From the NCBI RefSeq assembly GCF_021190915.1, contig NZ_JAIOAP010000004.1:124001-188000 (forward strand): DNA of 64,000 bases, written 5' to 3'. Shown here piece by piece: positions 26,806 to 35,252 of this stretch (its first letter is position 1; every line of letters starts with the position of its first letter). The position numbers and the translations under genes are program-made. The DNA comes from Cohnella silvisoli. GTDB taxonomy: Bacteria > Bacillota > Bacilli > Paenibacillales > Paenibacillaceae. The notes under the pieces are model-generated. The model saw only the letters and a list, made by a program, of their open reading frames with translations. It had not been told where the DNA came from and did no database searches.

Positions 26806-27654
26806 CTAGCGTGGAACGGGATAACGCTGCCGGAGACGCTCGGACATCTCCATGATGGAACGGGGCTCCGGCATGTGAATCCTGGCATTCGTTAAAGCTG
26901 CATTTCCAGAGGCCGTCTGGAAATCGCTTAACGTCCGTATCACCGCATTCGTGAAAGCGTCTACGCCGCCATTGCCGATAACCGAATTTTCCAGCAGGCT
27001 GCGCATGCTCTCGGGAACGATTATCGGAAATGAACCGGGCCGCGCCCCATTTCCCGCACGTTCATAGAAAGCTCTAACCCTCTCGGCGCGAGCCGGTGCC
27101 GAACCTTCGACAATTACGAAAGCTTGAATAATCATCGCCCGTACTTGCCTGCGCTGCGCAATGCCGCAAAATTTCAAACCATCGATATGTAAGTCGTATT
27201 CCCCCGGGCAATAGGAACCTTGTACTTCTCCTTTACTCACCGTGTAGCCATATGCCGAAGCTGCAGCCCCGCTTATTAAAGCGTACATCCGTTCAAAGTC
27301 ATTGCGGAATCCGAATGCATATTTTTCAGACATCGGCATGATCAGTGAAAGGTTAATAACGCCCGCATCGAGTGGCACCGCCGCACCTCCCGAATGTCGC
27401 ACGAGCACCGCATAACCGGCTTCCTCCAGCTGGCGCACCGCATCGGCAGCCTTAGGTAATCGGCTGTCCCTGCTCCCCATGACGAAAGCGCGAGGGTGGC
27501 GCCAGAGGTGGCAAACAGGCGGGCCTCCTTCTCCGGCTTGCTTGCACAATAGCTCTTCTAAGGCAAAGGGGTAGCCGATGTCCGTATTATCCGTGTCGTT
27601 CGTGCGGTCTAACAACAGCATATTTTCAGTCCACGAATAATCGTTTTCGCTCAT
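26806..27654 (-). CDS. lipL: Octanoyl-[GcvH]:protein N-octanoyltransferase
   Basis: A 282-residue amidotransferase of the lipoate-ligase fold. It moves octanoyl from GcvH to the E2 subunits of 2-oxoacid dehydrogenases during lipoate synthesis. The catalytic loop GSYCPGEYDL with Cys149 and the following GLKFCGIAQRR match LipL (B. subtilis catalytic Cys150, from memory), as does RHSGGAAVPLDAGVIN. ATG 27654 is preferred over 27669 because GGAG lies nine bases upstream. It is monocistronic and convergent with the exporter operon. Confidence 0.88.
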   Translation of the reverse strand: MSENDYSWTENMLLLDRTNDTDNTDIGYPFALEELLCKQAGEGGPPVCHLWRHPRAFVMGSRDSRLPKAADAVRQLEEAGYAVLVRHSGGAAVPLDAGVINLSLIMPMSEKYAFGFRNDFERMYALISGAAASAYGYTVSKGEVQGSYCPGEYDLHIDGLKFCGIAQRRQVRAMIIQAFVIVEGSAPARAERVRAFYERAGNGARPGSFPIIVPESMRSLLENSVIGNGGVDAFTNAVIRTLSDFQTASGNAALTNARIHMPEPRSIMEMSERLRQRYPVPR

Positions 27655-27759
27655 GCGCGTACACTCCATTAGGTTGAATTTTGCTTTTTGAGTATCAATG
27701 TGCCAAAGTTGAACTTAGGCTCACGTACATTCTACCAATAATCAAGGAGGAATAAGCAA

Positions 27760-28923
27760 ATGAATGCATTTGAATTATTTAACCCGACCAAGCTCGTCTT
27801 CGGACCGGATAAGGTTCAGCAATTAGGCGAGTTGGTTAAGCCATACGGCACGCGGGTCCTACTTGTATATGGCGGTGGAAGCATTAAGCGGTCAGGCCTT
27901 TACGAGGACGTGTTGTCTCAACTTGAGGGCATTGGAGCATCCGTCCACGAATTGTCCGGGATAGAACCGAACCCGAGACTAACTACGGTTAACCAGGGGA
28001 TTGAGATCTGCCGTGCGGAAAATATCGAATTCGTGCTCGCTGTCGGAGGAGGCAGCGTTATCGATGCGGCTAAGGCCATTGCGGCCGGAGCTTTGTACGA
28101 GGGTGACGTATGGGATTTTACGGTGTTCAAAGCGGTTATTCAGAAAGCATTGCCTCTTGGAACGGTATTGACCTTGGCAGCGACCGGATCGGAGATGAAC
28201 GGCAACGCCGTAATCACTAATTGGGAGACGAAGCAGAAGCGGGCGTTTGGCAGTAAGCTCGTCTATCCTAAATTCTCGATCCTAGATCCGAAACTTACAT
28301 ATACGGTGCCCGTGAATCAGACGGTTAACGGAATTGTTGATATAATGTCTCACGTGTTCGAGCAATACTTCAGCCTAACGACGGATATCCCGCTGCAAGA
28401 AAGGTTCGCGGAGTCCATCCTGCTGACGGTGATCGAGAACGGCGAGATAGCGCTGGCGAACGGCTCCGACTACGATGCTCGGGCCAACCTGCTTCTCGCC
28501 GGAACGTACGCGCTGAACGGGACGTTGGCGACCGGCGTAACGTCGGATTGGGCGACGCACGGGATCGAGCATGAGGTTAGCGCGATCTACGATATCGCCC
28601 ACGGCGCGGGACTTGCGATTCTTTTCCCGAATTGGATGAAGTATGTGTACAAGGAGCGGGTAGGTAAGTTCGTGCAGTACGCGGAGCGGGTGTGGAATAT
28701 CGACGCGAATGGCAAGAGCGAAGAGGAAGTTGCTTTAGCGGGCATAGAGGCGACCCGGGCGTATTTTACGCGTATCGGCGCTCCGGCAACGCTGGGTGAG
28801 CTCGGCATCAACGGCGATCAGCTCGATCGAATGGCCGAGGAAGCGACCCAATTCGGGCCGATCGGCAACTTCAAGAAGCTGTCGAAGGAAGACGTGCTGA
28901 GCATTCTGGAAGCTAGCCTGTAA
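27760..28923 (+). CDS. Iron-containing alcohol dehydrogenase (YugJ/BdhA type)
   Basis: A 387-residue cytosolic dehydrogenase. It has the nucleotide-binding GGGSVIDAAKAIAAG and metal ligands in NGIVDIMSHVFEQY and DWATHGIEHEV plus YDIAHGAGLAIL. This fits the NAD(P)H-dependent butanol dehydrogenase group acting on aldehydes and short alcohols. CAAGGAGG precedes ATG 27760. No pathway neighbours are adjacent, so the physiological substrate is open. Confidence 0.9.
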   Translation: MNAFELFNPTKLVFGPDKVQQLGELVKPYGTRVLLVYGGGSIKRSGLYEDVLSQLEGIGASVHELSGIEPNPRLTTVNQGIEICRAENIEFVLAVGGGSVIDAAKAIAAGALYEGDVWDFTVFKAVIQKALPLGTVLTLAATGSEMNGNAVITNWETKQKRAFGSKLVYPKFSILDPKLTYTVPVNQTVNGIVDIMSHVFEQYFSLTTDIPLQERFAESILLTVIENGEIALANGSDYDARANLLLAGTYALNGTLATGVTSDWATHGIEHEVSAIYDIAHGAGLAILFPNWMKYVYKERVGKFVQYAERVWNIDANGKSEEEVALAGIEATRAYFTRIGAPATLGELGINGDQLDRMAEEATQFGPIGNFKKLSKEDVLSILEASL

Positions 28924-29011
28924 AGGCGGCGGACTTTAAGCCGCTCCCAGCGGGTTAAGAGATGGATTCAGTCCATCAAAAACTCATTTTACACGCCCAA
29001 AGCCTGTTGTA

Positions 29012-29049
29012 GTCCCCTCACTGGGTGAAGTAGAACAGTGAGGGGAGAC
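29012..29049. terminator. Inverted repeat, possible terminator
   Basis: GTCCCCTCACT (29012-29022) and AGTGAGGGGAGAC (29037-29049) pair with one bulge. There is no strong T-run, so termination is uncertain. It lies between the ends of the convergent dehydrogenase and SDR genes. Confidence 0.45.
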
Positions 29050-29161
29050 ATTTACAGTTCAACCAATGCCATGCTCTGTATCATACGGTCACATTTCAAA
29101 GATTCGGGACTGCCCCGCTGATCTTTTTAGACCTTAGGGACAGCCTCCTGATCTATATTTG

Positions 29162-30001
29162 TCACATACCCAGAAGCAGCTTGCGTGTTTTCAAGACGCC
29201 TTCTAGTCCGGTTGGGTCGGCAGACACCTTGTGGGCAGCGAATCGCTCGCCTGCTTCCGACGTGCGCAGGCGCAACGGCTTGACTTCCTTATTGACGAGG
29301 TCGAGCACGACATCCGCGACGGATTCTGATGTTTGCGGAACGGAGTTTCTCTTGGAGAAAGTATCGATATAGGCATCCAGAAACGGTTTATATTCGTCGT
29401 TTAGAACGCCGCCGGTGCTGCCGATATGTTTAAGTACGGTTTGATTGAAATTCGTAGCGATGGCGCCGGGCTCAAGCAACGTAATATCGATGTTGAATAG
29501 CGGTTTATAGTAAGTAGCCATGCTTTCCAGCAAACCTTCCACCGCAAATTTACTGGCACAGTAAATTTCATTGAAGGGCTGGCCGACCAATCCGCCCACG
29601 CTGGAAGTCGCGATAATATGCCCGGAGTCGGACTTGCGAAGAAGCGGGAGTGCTGCCTTAATCGTATGCATAACTCCGTATACATTCGTATCGAACACAC
29701 GCTCAATATCCTCGATCGGCGCTTGGCCTAGAGCTCGCAAATATCCGAATCCCGCATTGCAAAATAGAACGTCAAGCTGATCATGCGATTGGCCGATTTC
29801 TTCGAATGTTTTGCGTAGAGATGCTGGACTTGTGACTTCCATCTCCATAAAATGAAGATTAGCCTCTTCCCCGTATAGCCCTCGATCCCGAACCACGTCA
29901 CGCGTTCCGGCATACACGATCCAATCGTTCCTTGCGAATGTAAGCGCCGTTGCCAATCCGATACCCGACGAAACGCCGGTAATGCAAATGGTTTTTTGCA
30001 T
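29162..30001 (-). CDS. Short-chain dehydrogenase/reductase
   Basis: A 279-residue classical SDR with cofactor motif TGVSSGIG, NAG in LFCNAGFG, catalytic Ser in ATSSVGG and Tyr/Lys in YCASKFAVE. GLLESMATYY and EPGAIATNF are typical of the retinol/17-beta type, but the substrate cannot be read from this. It is followed upstream on the same strand by a MarR gene; a block of 24 bases in its promoter (20 matching) also precedes marR, so it is probably MarR-controlled. Confidence 0.88.
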   Translation of the reverse strand: MQKTICITGVSSGIGLATALTFARNDWIVYAGTRDVVRDRGLYGEEANLHFMEMEVTSPASLRKTFEEIGQSHDQLDVLFCNAGFGYLRALGQAPIEDIERVFDTNVYGVMHTIKAALPLLRKSDSGHIIATSSVGGLVGQPFNEIYCASKFAVEGLLESMATYYKPLFNIDITLLEPGAIATNFNQTVLKHIGSTGGVLNDEYKPFLDAYIDTFSKRNSVPQTSESVADVVLDLVNKEVKPLRLRTSEAGERFAAHKVSADPTGLEGVLKTRKLLLGM

Positions 30002-30029
30002 GGCCTATAACAACTCCTTTTTCATCACA

Positions 30030-30053
30030 AATTGCTTAATTACTAAACAGTAT
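30030..30053 (-). promoter_or_regulatory. Putative MarR operator upstream of SDR gene
   Basis: Read on the minus strand the block is ATACTGTTTAG...TTAAGCAATT, 20 of 24 bases identical to the block before marR. A TTGACT element sits about 20 bases upstream on the same strand, so the block overlaps the -10 region and start site. Inferred repressor site. Confidence 0.5.
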
Positions 30054-30114
30054 ATTATCTAAACATATAAGTCAATGCAGAAACAACAAAATCCCTACCA
30101 AGGCGGTATGGGAT

Positions 30115-30525
30115 TCATAGAGGTAATTTATCCAATAGCTGTCTTAACAAAGCCAAATCGTCTGAAGAGTAGGGTTTAATTAATTTATCAATTTCTTGAT
30201 TATATGCATTCAGGATGGCGTCGACGAGCTCGTTACCTTTGTTGGTGATGTGAATTTGCAGGCTTCGACGGCTAGTCGGATGGGGCTTGCGGATAACGAG
30301 ACCTTGCTCCTCTAATTTATCGAGCAACTGCGTAACCGCGCCGCGTGTCAGTCCGAATTCATTGGCGACATCAACCGCTTTGGCTTCGGCATTTCTGCGA
30401 AGAAACTCGATGGTATACATCATAATAGGAGTAATCCCATACTGGGGAAGCACTCTGACTAAATAACCAGAGAGCATATTTTTGATTTGTCGGAGCTTGT
30501 AGACGATCACTTCATTATCGTTCAT
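30115..30525 (-). CDS. MarR-family transcriptional regulator
   Basis: A 136-residue winged-helix dimeric regulator. Recognition helix region: AKAVDVANEFGLTRGAVTQLLDKLEEQ; wing: HPTSRRSLQIHIT. It lies directly upstream of the SDR gene on the same strand, 113 bases away, and both have the same promoter block. It likely represses itself and the dehydrogenase until a small ligand binds. The ribosome site is weak. Confidence 0.88.
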   Translation of the reverse strand: MNDNEVIVYKLRQIKNMLSGYLVRVLPQYGITPIMMYTIEFLRRNAEAKAVDVANEFGLTRGAVTQLLDKLEEQGLVIRKPHPTSRRSLQIHITNKGNELVDAILNAYNQEIDKLIKPYSSDDLALLRQLLDKLPL

Positions 30526-30544
30526 GCTTTACTTCGCCGCCTTT

Positions 30545-30568
30545 AATTGCTTACTATCTATACAGTAT
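30545..30568 (-). promoter_or_regulatory. Putative MarR autoregulatory operator
   Basis: Contains CTATACTGTATAG, a perfect palindrome, inside the 24-base block shared with the SDR promoter (30030-30053). It lies 20-43 bases upstream of the marR start. Confidence 0.55.
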
Positions 30569-30678
30569 AGCAAATTCGTTTCGATTGGGAAGCCGGGAGG
30601 AAACCGCGAAATGCGGGGAGAATAAATAGAACAGCTAGAGTATGCGGTTATCGCATCCAACTGAACGGAGAGATGGTT

Positions 30679-31392
30679 ATGACAATTACGCTGGAAGAAG
30701 TCATGGGCAAGCTGGAGGAAATGGGATCCGAACAGACGAAGAACACGTTCCTCCGCCACGGGGCGAAAGAGCCTTTTTTCGGAGTTAAAGTCGGGGATAT
30801 GAAGAAGCTGGTCAAGGACGTAAAGAAGGACCAAGATGTCGCTCGTGCTTTGTACGCAACGGGAAATAGCGATGCGATGTATTTGGCGGGCTTGACCGTA
30901 AACCCGAAGACGGCAACAAAAGAAATGCTGCAGGAGTGGGCGCGAGATGCTTATTGGTACATGATAGCGGAGTATACAGTCGCCTGGATTGCTGCCGAAA
31001 GCCCCTATGCCATGGAGTTGGCTAGAGAATGGATTCAGTCGCCCGATGAGCAAATCGCGACATGCGGATGGAGTACTTACGCGAATTTTTTAGCGATCAC
31101 GCCTAATGACCAATTGGATTTGGAGGAGATCAGCGTACTGTTGCGGCAGATCGAAGACGGCATTCACGAAGAACGAAACCGGGTCCGCTATAACATGAAC
31201 GCATTCGTCATTGCCGTAGGCTGCTATGTTCCGCCCCTATTCGCGGAAGCGGTCAGAGTAGCCGAGAAAATCGGTAAAGTACACGTAAACGTTGGACAAA
31301 CCGCCTGTAAAGTGCCGCTTGCAACCGAATATATCGATAAAGTGGAGCAGATGGGCAGAGTCGGGAAGAAGAAAACGACGTGCATTTGTTAG
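30679..31392 (+). CDS. DNA alkylation repair protein (AlkD-like HEAT repeats)
   Basis: A 237-residue all-helical protein of the DNA_alkylation family (AlkC/AlkD superfamily), which removes N3/N7-alkylated bases by gripping the DNA backbone. Start region: FLRHGAKEPFFGVKVGDMKKL; later W and D residues: QEWARDAYWYMIAEYTVAWIA. The C-terminus VGKKKTTCIC is common to a Bacillales subgroup that may not be a true glycosylase. ATG 30679 follows GGAGAGA by five bases. It is divergent from marR. Confidence 0.8.
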   Translation: MTITLEEVMGKLEEMGSEQTKNTFLRHGAKEPFFGVKVGDMKKLVKDVKKDQDVARALYATGNSDAMYLAGLTVNPKTATKEMLQEWARDAYWYMIAEYTVAWIAAESPYAMELAREWIQSPDEQIATCGWSTYANFLAITPNDQLDLEEISVLLRQIEDGIHEERNRVRYNMNAFVIAVGCYVPPLFAEAVRVAEKIGKVHVNVGQTACKVPLATEYIDKVEQMGRVGKKKTTCIC

Positions 31393-31418
31393 TCATGAAG
31401 GAAACCTCGACTGACGAG

Positions 31419-31458
31419 GAGAATAGATTGTAAATGAATGCGTTTGCAATCTATTCTC
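31419..31458 (+). promoter_or_regulatory. Perfect 12-bp stem-loop just before the transporter ribosome site
   Basis: GAGAATAGATTG (31419-31430) and CAATCTATTCTC (31447-31458) are exact complements around a 16-base loop. GGAGG for the next gene begins three bases after the stem. There is no T-run. It could be a translational control hairpin or an operator. Confidence 0.55.
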
Positions 31459-31472
31459 TCGGAGGTTATAAG

Positions 31473-32759
31473 ATGAGGCAAAAGCTTCTGAATTCCCCGA
31501 TGATGTATGCGTTCGGGATGTTGGCGATGATGATTCCCAGCACTGCGTTCAGTTCGTTCTATAGTTATTATTACGTGGAAAAGCTAGGGCTGGGAATCGG
31601 ACTCGCGACGTTGGCGCGCACGATTTTCTTGATCTGGGACGCCGTCAATCAGCCGTTAGCCGGTTATTGGTCCGATCGCACGAATACGAAGTATGGTCGA
31701 AGGCGTCCGTGGTTGCTCGGGTCTATTCCATTCTTCATGCTGACGTTCATTATGATTTTCTCCCCTCCCCACGGTCTGTCCGAGATGGGGCTTTTCACGT
31801 GGTTCCTCATCGCGCTTGTGTTATTCGAAGCTGTGGCAACCGTTATCTGGGTCAACTATGGCGCGCTTTTCCCTGAGTTGTTCCGAGGAGATCGGGTTCG
31901 CGCGAAGGCTTCCGCCGTTCAGCAAGGTTACCAGATCGTCGCGTTGCTCATCGGTACTGCCCTTACGCCATATTTGTACGACGCGATGGGCTTTAGCAAC
32001 ATGTCGATCGTCTATGCGCTGGCTTTTGCCGTATTTATGCTTCTCTGCATACGATATGTGAAAGAAGACGAGGAAGCACGGAAAACGCCGACACTTAAAT
32101 TAAAGGATGCATTCCGCGAAACGTTGAAAAATAAAGCCTTCTGGGTGTTTAATATCGCCAACTCGTTCGCGCAGACGGTTAACGGGCTGCTTAGCTCGAT
32201 CATCCCATTTTACGCCAAGTATGTACTTAAGATTCCCGAGGCTCAAGTGACGTTTCTGCTCGCTTCCATCTTCGTATCGGTTATTCCGCTTGTCTTCGTA
32301 TGGTACTGGTTAATCGGCAAAATGGACCCGTTAAAAGGCTGGAGGCTGTCGCTATTCGCCTATGCGCTTTCCGTCATCCCGCTATGGTTCGGCAGCAATC
32401 TGTTAAGCGGCATTCTCGCGGGCGTGTTGGTCGGATTCGGGTTGGCGGGTTTCCTTGTTACGCCGCCTATCGTCAGCAGCATCATTATAGATCGGGATTT
32501 CGCCAAAACCGGCAGCAGGCGCGAAGGGACCTATACCGCGGTCGCAGGATTCATTACGCGTTCGAGCGGGCTCATCTCTGCTCTGGCTTTTTTCATTGTC
32601 GGGATCGTATTCGGTTATGAGAGCGGGGATAAGCCGGGCCCGGATCCGGAGTCCACATTCCGTTACTTGATCAGCGTCGTTCCGCTAGGTTTGCTCCTGA
32701 TTTCGATTATCGTCTCGCTCTTCGTGAGATTAGAAAGGAAACATGCGCATGAGTCCTAA
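31473..32759 (+). CDS. GPH-family sugar:cation symporter (MFS)
   Basis: A 428-residue protein with twelve predicted helices. The conserved WDAVNQPLAGYWSDRT and KYGRRRPWLL of the glycoside-pentoside-hexuronide (MelB-type) family are present. ATG 31473 follows GGAGG by seven bases; ATG 31434 is in frame but sits inside the stem-loop. The next gene, a sugar deacetylase homologue, overlaps its 3' end by 17 bases, so the pair likely imports and processes an N-acetylated or beta-linked disaccharide. Confidence 0.85.
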   Translation: MRQKLLNSPMMYAFGMLAMMIPSTAFSSFYSYYYVEKLGLGIGLATLARTIFLIWDAVNQPLAGYWSDRTNTKYGRRRPWLLGSIPFFMLTFIMIFSPPHGLSEMGLFTWFLIALVLFEAVATVIWVNYGALFPELFRGDRVRAKASAVQQGYQIVALLIGTALTPYLYDAMGFSNMSIVYALAFAVFMLLCIRYVKEDEEARKTPTLKLKDAFRETLKNKAFWVFNIANSFAQTVNGLLSSIIPFYAKYVLKIPEAQVTFLLASIFVSVIPLVFVWYWLIGKMDPLKGWRLSLFAYALSVIPLWFGSNLLSGILAGVLVGFGLAGFLVTPPIVSSIIIDRDFAKTGSRREGTYTAVAGFITRSSGLISALAFFIVGIVFGYESGDKPGPDPESTFRYLISVVPLGLLLISIIVSLFVRLERKHAHES

Positions 32760-33666
32760 GCATCTCATTATCAACTGCGACGATTTCGGCCAAAGCCCGC
32801 CGATGAACGAAGCGATCCAACATCTGCTGGAGGAACGCAAAGTTTCTTCAGCAACGATCATGGCCCCGGCTCCCGGCTTCGAAGAAGCGGCCGAATGGAG
32901 CAGGCGCAGGGGGCAGCCGAATATCGGTCTGCACTTGACGCTAACGAGCGAATTCAACGCGCTTCGCTGGCAAAGCATGACCGGCCATCCTTCGCTGCAC
33001 GATGAGAGCGGTCATATGCATAAGACCGTCGAAGCATTCGAACGAAACGCCGATACCGACGCCGTCATGAAGGAAATCTTGGCGCAATATGAGGCGGTCG
33101 TGCGACATGGAATCCCGCTTACTCATGCGGACAATCACATGGGCAGCTTGTATGGCATGGCCGTTGGCCGCAGCCATATTCCCCAAGTGCTGAGACAATG
33201 CGCAAAGTGGAAACTGCCCTTCCGCCTATTTCGGAAAGTACATCCCACGGATACGCTGCTCTCTTCCATTCCCGGAGTGGAGCGGATCGTCGCCAAAGCG
33301 TCCTCCCTTGCCGGCGTTCTTGGCGTGGCGATTCCTGATTATTTGTTATCCCATTCGTTCGAGGTCGAGGAAGGCGAGACTTATGAGCGATTCAAGCAAA
33401 CAATGATTACGAAAATGTACAACTTGCCGGATGGAATAAGCGAAACTTACATTCATCCTGCGGTAGAAGACGCCGGAATGCGGACCTTAATCCCGCATTG
33501 GGAGAAGAGGGTTTGGGAATATAGGCTGATGTTGGACGACGATTTCGCCTACGCCATTAAGGATGCGGGAGTCGTGCTAACGAATTACGATTACATCCGC
33601 AAGTACGGACGGGCGTCCAGAGTGGGTTCGGCCTTCGCTTTGGCTCGGGAGCTATTAAGGAAATAG
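32743..33666 (+). CDS. ChbG/HpnK-family (YdjC) carbohydrate deacetylase
   Basis: A 307-residue cytoplasmic enzyme. IINCDDFGQSP supplies the metal-binding Asp pair, GLHLTLTSE a His, and HADNHMGS the other metal ligand. The family removes an acetyl group from chitobiose-type disaccharides or hopanoid sugars. The start (ATG 32743, AAAGGA upstream; ATG 32749 possible) lies inside the transporter gene, so translation is coupled. With the GPH transporter it suggests use of chito-oligosaccharides. Confidence 0.85.
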   Translation: MRMSPKHLIINCDDFGQSPPMNEAIQHLLEERKVSSATIMAPAPGFEEAAEWSRRRGQPNIGLHLTLTSEFNALRWQSMTGHPSLHDESGHMHKTVEAFERNADTDAVMKEILAQYEAVVRHGIPLTHADNHMGSLYGMAVGRSHIPQVLRQCAKWKLPFRLFRKVHPTDTLLSSIPGVERIVAKASSLAGVLGVAIPDYLLSHSFEVEEGETYERFKQTMITKMYNLPDGISETYIHPAVEDAGMRTLIPHWEKRVWEYRLMLDDDFAYAIKDAGVVLTNYDYIRKYGRASRVGSAFALARELLRK

Positions 33667-33795
33667 TGTGTAGACATTGATAATATAAATAGCGAAATAT
33701 ATGTAATTAATTGTAGAATTTTAGCGAATGATAAGGTATATTTTGTAAAAGAGATACTATTCATGTAGTCAGACAGAGCGGGGTTGACGTGACCA

Positions 33796-34812
33796 TTGTC
33801 CCTAGAAAAACTGCTGGGCAAAAGAGCTAAGCACGACGTCCTAAATGCAGTTGGCCTAATGCTTCTTCCTGCCCACGTCATTATCGACGAAGGGTACATT
33901 CACCTGCTCGAACAACATCATATCCATTATTCGGAAATTATGCTTTTGGACGACGGACCTGATGCGCCAACTTTCATTCCGACTGAAGTTGTGCATGAGG
34001 CTGCCCGTTATTCCAAGGATTTGTTCGATAAAATCAAAGTAACGAAGAAGCTGCCGCTGTTAGAAATTACGCACGAGCTGCTCCCTTTGGTCGAGCAAGT
34101 CTCCTCGCACCCCGATGTTTTCCAGCTTTTCGAATCGGTCAAGGCCAAGGATGAATATACCCATCAGCACAATATCGGGGTCGGCGTGTTGTCCACTCTG
34201 ATTGGGAAGTGGATGAAGCTGAGCGAGGCTGATATCGCGATATTATCAATGGCGGCTACGATGCATGACGTGGGTAAGATTCTTATTCCCGATGAGATTC
34301 TGCTGAAGCCCGGGAAACTAACGACCGAAGAATTCGATGAGATGAAACGTCATACGACCTATGGTTACGAAATCCTGAAGGAAACCGAAGGGCTGCACCC
34401 CCGTATCCCATTAGTTGCTCTGCAGCACCATGAACGTGCGGATGGGACAGGCTATCCTCTTAAGGCGCAGGAGCATGACCTTGACCCTTTTAGCAAAATC
34501 GTGGCAGTGGCGGATGTATTTCATGCCATGTCATCCAAGCGGCCATACCATGATCCTCTGCCCTTTCACGAGGTTGTGAGTCGGATGAGGAAAGGCTCTT
34601 TCGGCGAGCTCGATCCCAATGTAGTGTCCGTATTCCTGAAAATGATGATCACACACCTAGTCGGCAGCAAAGTTAAGCTAACGGATGGCAGATGGGGAGA
34701 AGTCGTGTTTATTAATCCGCACGATGACACGCACCCATTAGTTAAAATCGAGGATACATTTCTTGACCTCAGTCTGGATCGCCAAATCCACATCCTAGAA
34801 GTCGTCGTTTGA
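33796..34812 (+). CDS. HD-GYP domain protein, probable cyclic-di-GMP phosphodiesterase
   Basis: A 338-residue cytoplasmic protein. The N-terminal 110 residues have no recognised domain. The HD-GYP domain (about 120-300) has HQHNIGVGVL, MHDVGK, HHERADGTGYP and ADVFHAMSS, so the metal site and the GYP motif are complete. It should hydrolyse c-di-GMP. The C-terminal 45 residues (VKLTDGRWGEVVFINPHD) form a small beta-rich tail seen in some Bacillales members. The start is TTG 33796 with a weak GGGG site. Monocistronic. Confidence 0.85.
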   Translation: MSLEKLLGKRAKHDVLNAVGLMLLPAHVIIDEGYIHLLEQHHIHYSEIMLLDDGPDAPTFIPTEVVHEAARYSKDLFDKIKVTKKLPLLEITHELLPLVEQVSSHPDVFQLFESVKAKDEYTHQHNIGVGVLSTLIGKWMKLSEADIAILSMAATMHDVGKILIPDEILLKPGKLTTEEFDEMKRHTTYGYEILKETEGLHPRIPLVALQHHERADGTGYPLKAQEHDLDPFSKIVAVADVFHAMSSKRPYHDPLPFHEVVSRMRKGSFGELDPNVVSVFLKMMITHLVGSKVKLTDGRWGEVVFINPHDDTHPLVKIEDTFLDLSLDRQIHILEVVV

Positions 34813-34845
34813 AGAAGCAATCATAAGTATTAAGATACAATCCCC

Positions 34846-34889
34846 AAAAGACTGCCGAATTTTTCGGTGTCCTTTGCGGGATTTTTTTG
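34846..34889 (+). terminator. Probable terminator after HD-GYP gene
   Basis: AAAGACTGCCGAA pairs imperfectly with TTCGGTGTCCTTT around TTT; a run of seven Ts follows ten bases later. Confidence 0.5.
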
Positions 34890-35020
34890 AACTATCAGAA
34901 GATACATACGTATACCGCCGTGCCAAGGAGAGCCCGTTTTACTTGTACGAACAGGGAGTTTATGACCAGCTACTCATCTGGGAAATATAGGGATAAACCG
35001 GCACCTAATTACCGTGTCAT

Positions 35021-35058
35021 TTCGGAGAAATCGTACCATTATCCCCTTGCCTCAGAAG
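35021..35058 (-). repeat. Left-end inverted repeat of copy 2
   Basis: Core CGTACCATTATCCCC, then GCCTCAGAAG. It is the reverse complement of the repeat pair upstream of the gene (36293-36342, 36379-36416): 14 identical bases with the inner one, 28 of 38 with the outer one. Confidence 0.75.
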
Positions 35059-35061
35059 TGC

Positions 35062-35147
35062 GTTGCCAATGAGCGGATATTCGAATGTCATGATTTGAGA
35101 GGTAGTTGTCAATCAGCAGATATTCGAATGCCATGATTTGAGAGGGA
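35062..35147 (+). repeat. Tandem 43-bp direct repeat downstream of copy 2 gene
   Basis: Units 35062-35104 and 35105-35147 are adjacent and match at 38 of 43 positions (core GATATTCGAATG[TC]CATGATT). A degraded third unit begins at 35148 (GTTGCAATCA). The sequence is unrelated to the outer inverted repeats. Confidence 0.88.
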
Positions 35148-35252
35148 GTTGCAATCAACGGATTCCCAGATATCACGCACAAGTTGCCGTTTCATGAATT
35201 GAATTAGAATGGAACGGGTTATCGACAACTCAAAAAGCAGGTATCCTAAGCA

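Noticed and set aside
28924..29161. Small gene in the gap after the alcohol dehydrogenase
   Set aside because: No start with a ribosome site; only inverted repeats are visible.
30529..31053. Minus-strand frame over the AlkD-like gene
   Set aside because: Overlaps most of a conserved gene on the other strand and has no domain or ribosome site.
35062..35160. 43-bp repeats as a CRISPR or minisatellite inside a gene
   Set aside because: Units are adjacent without spacers and lie in an intergenic region with no open frame; better described as part of the element end.
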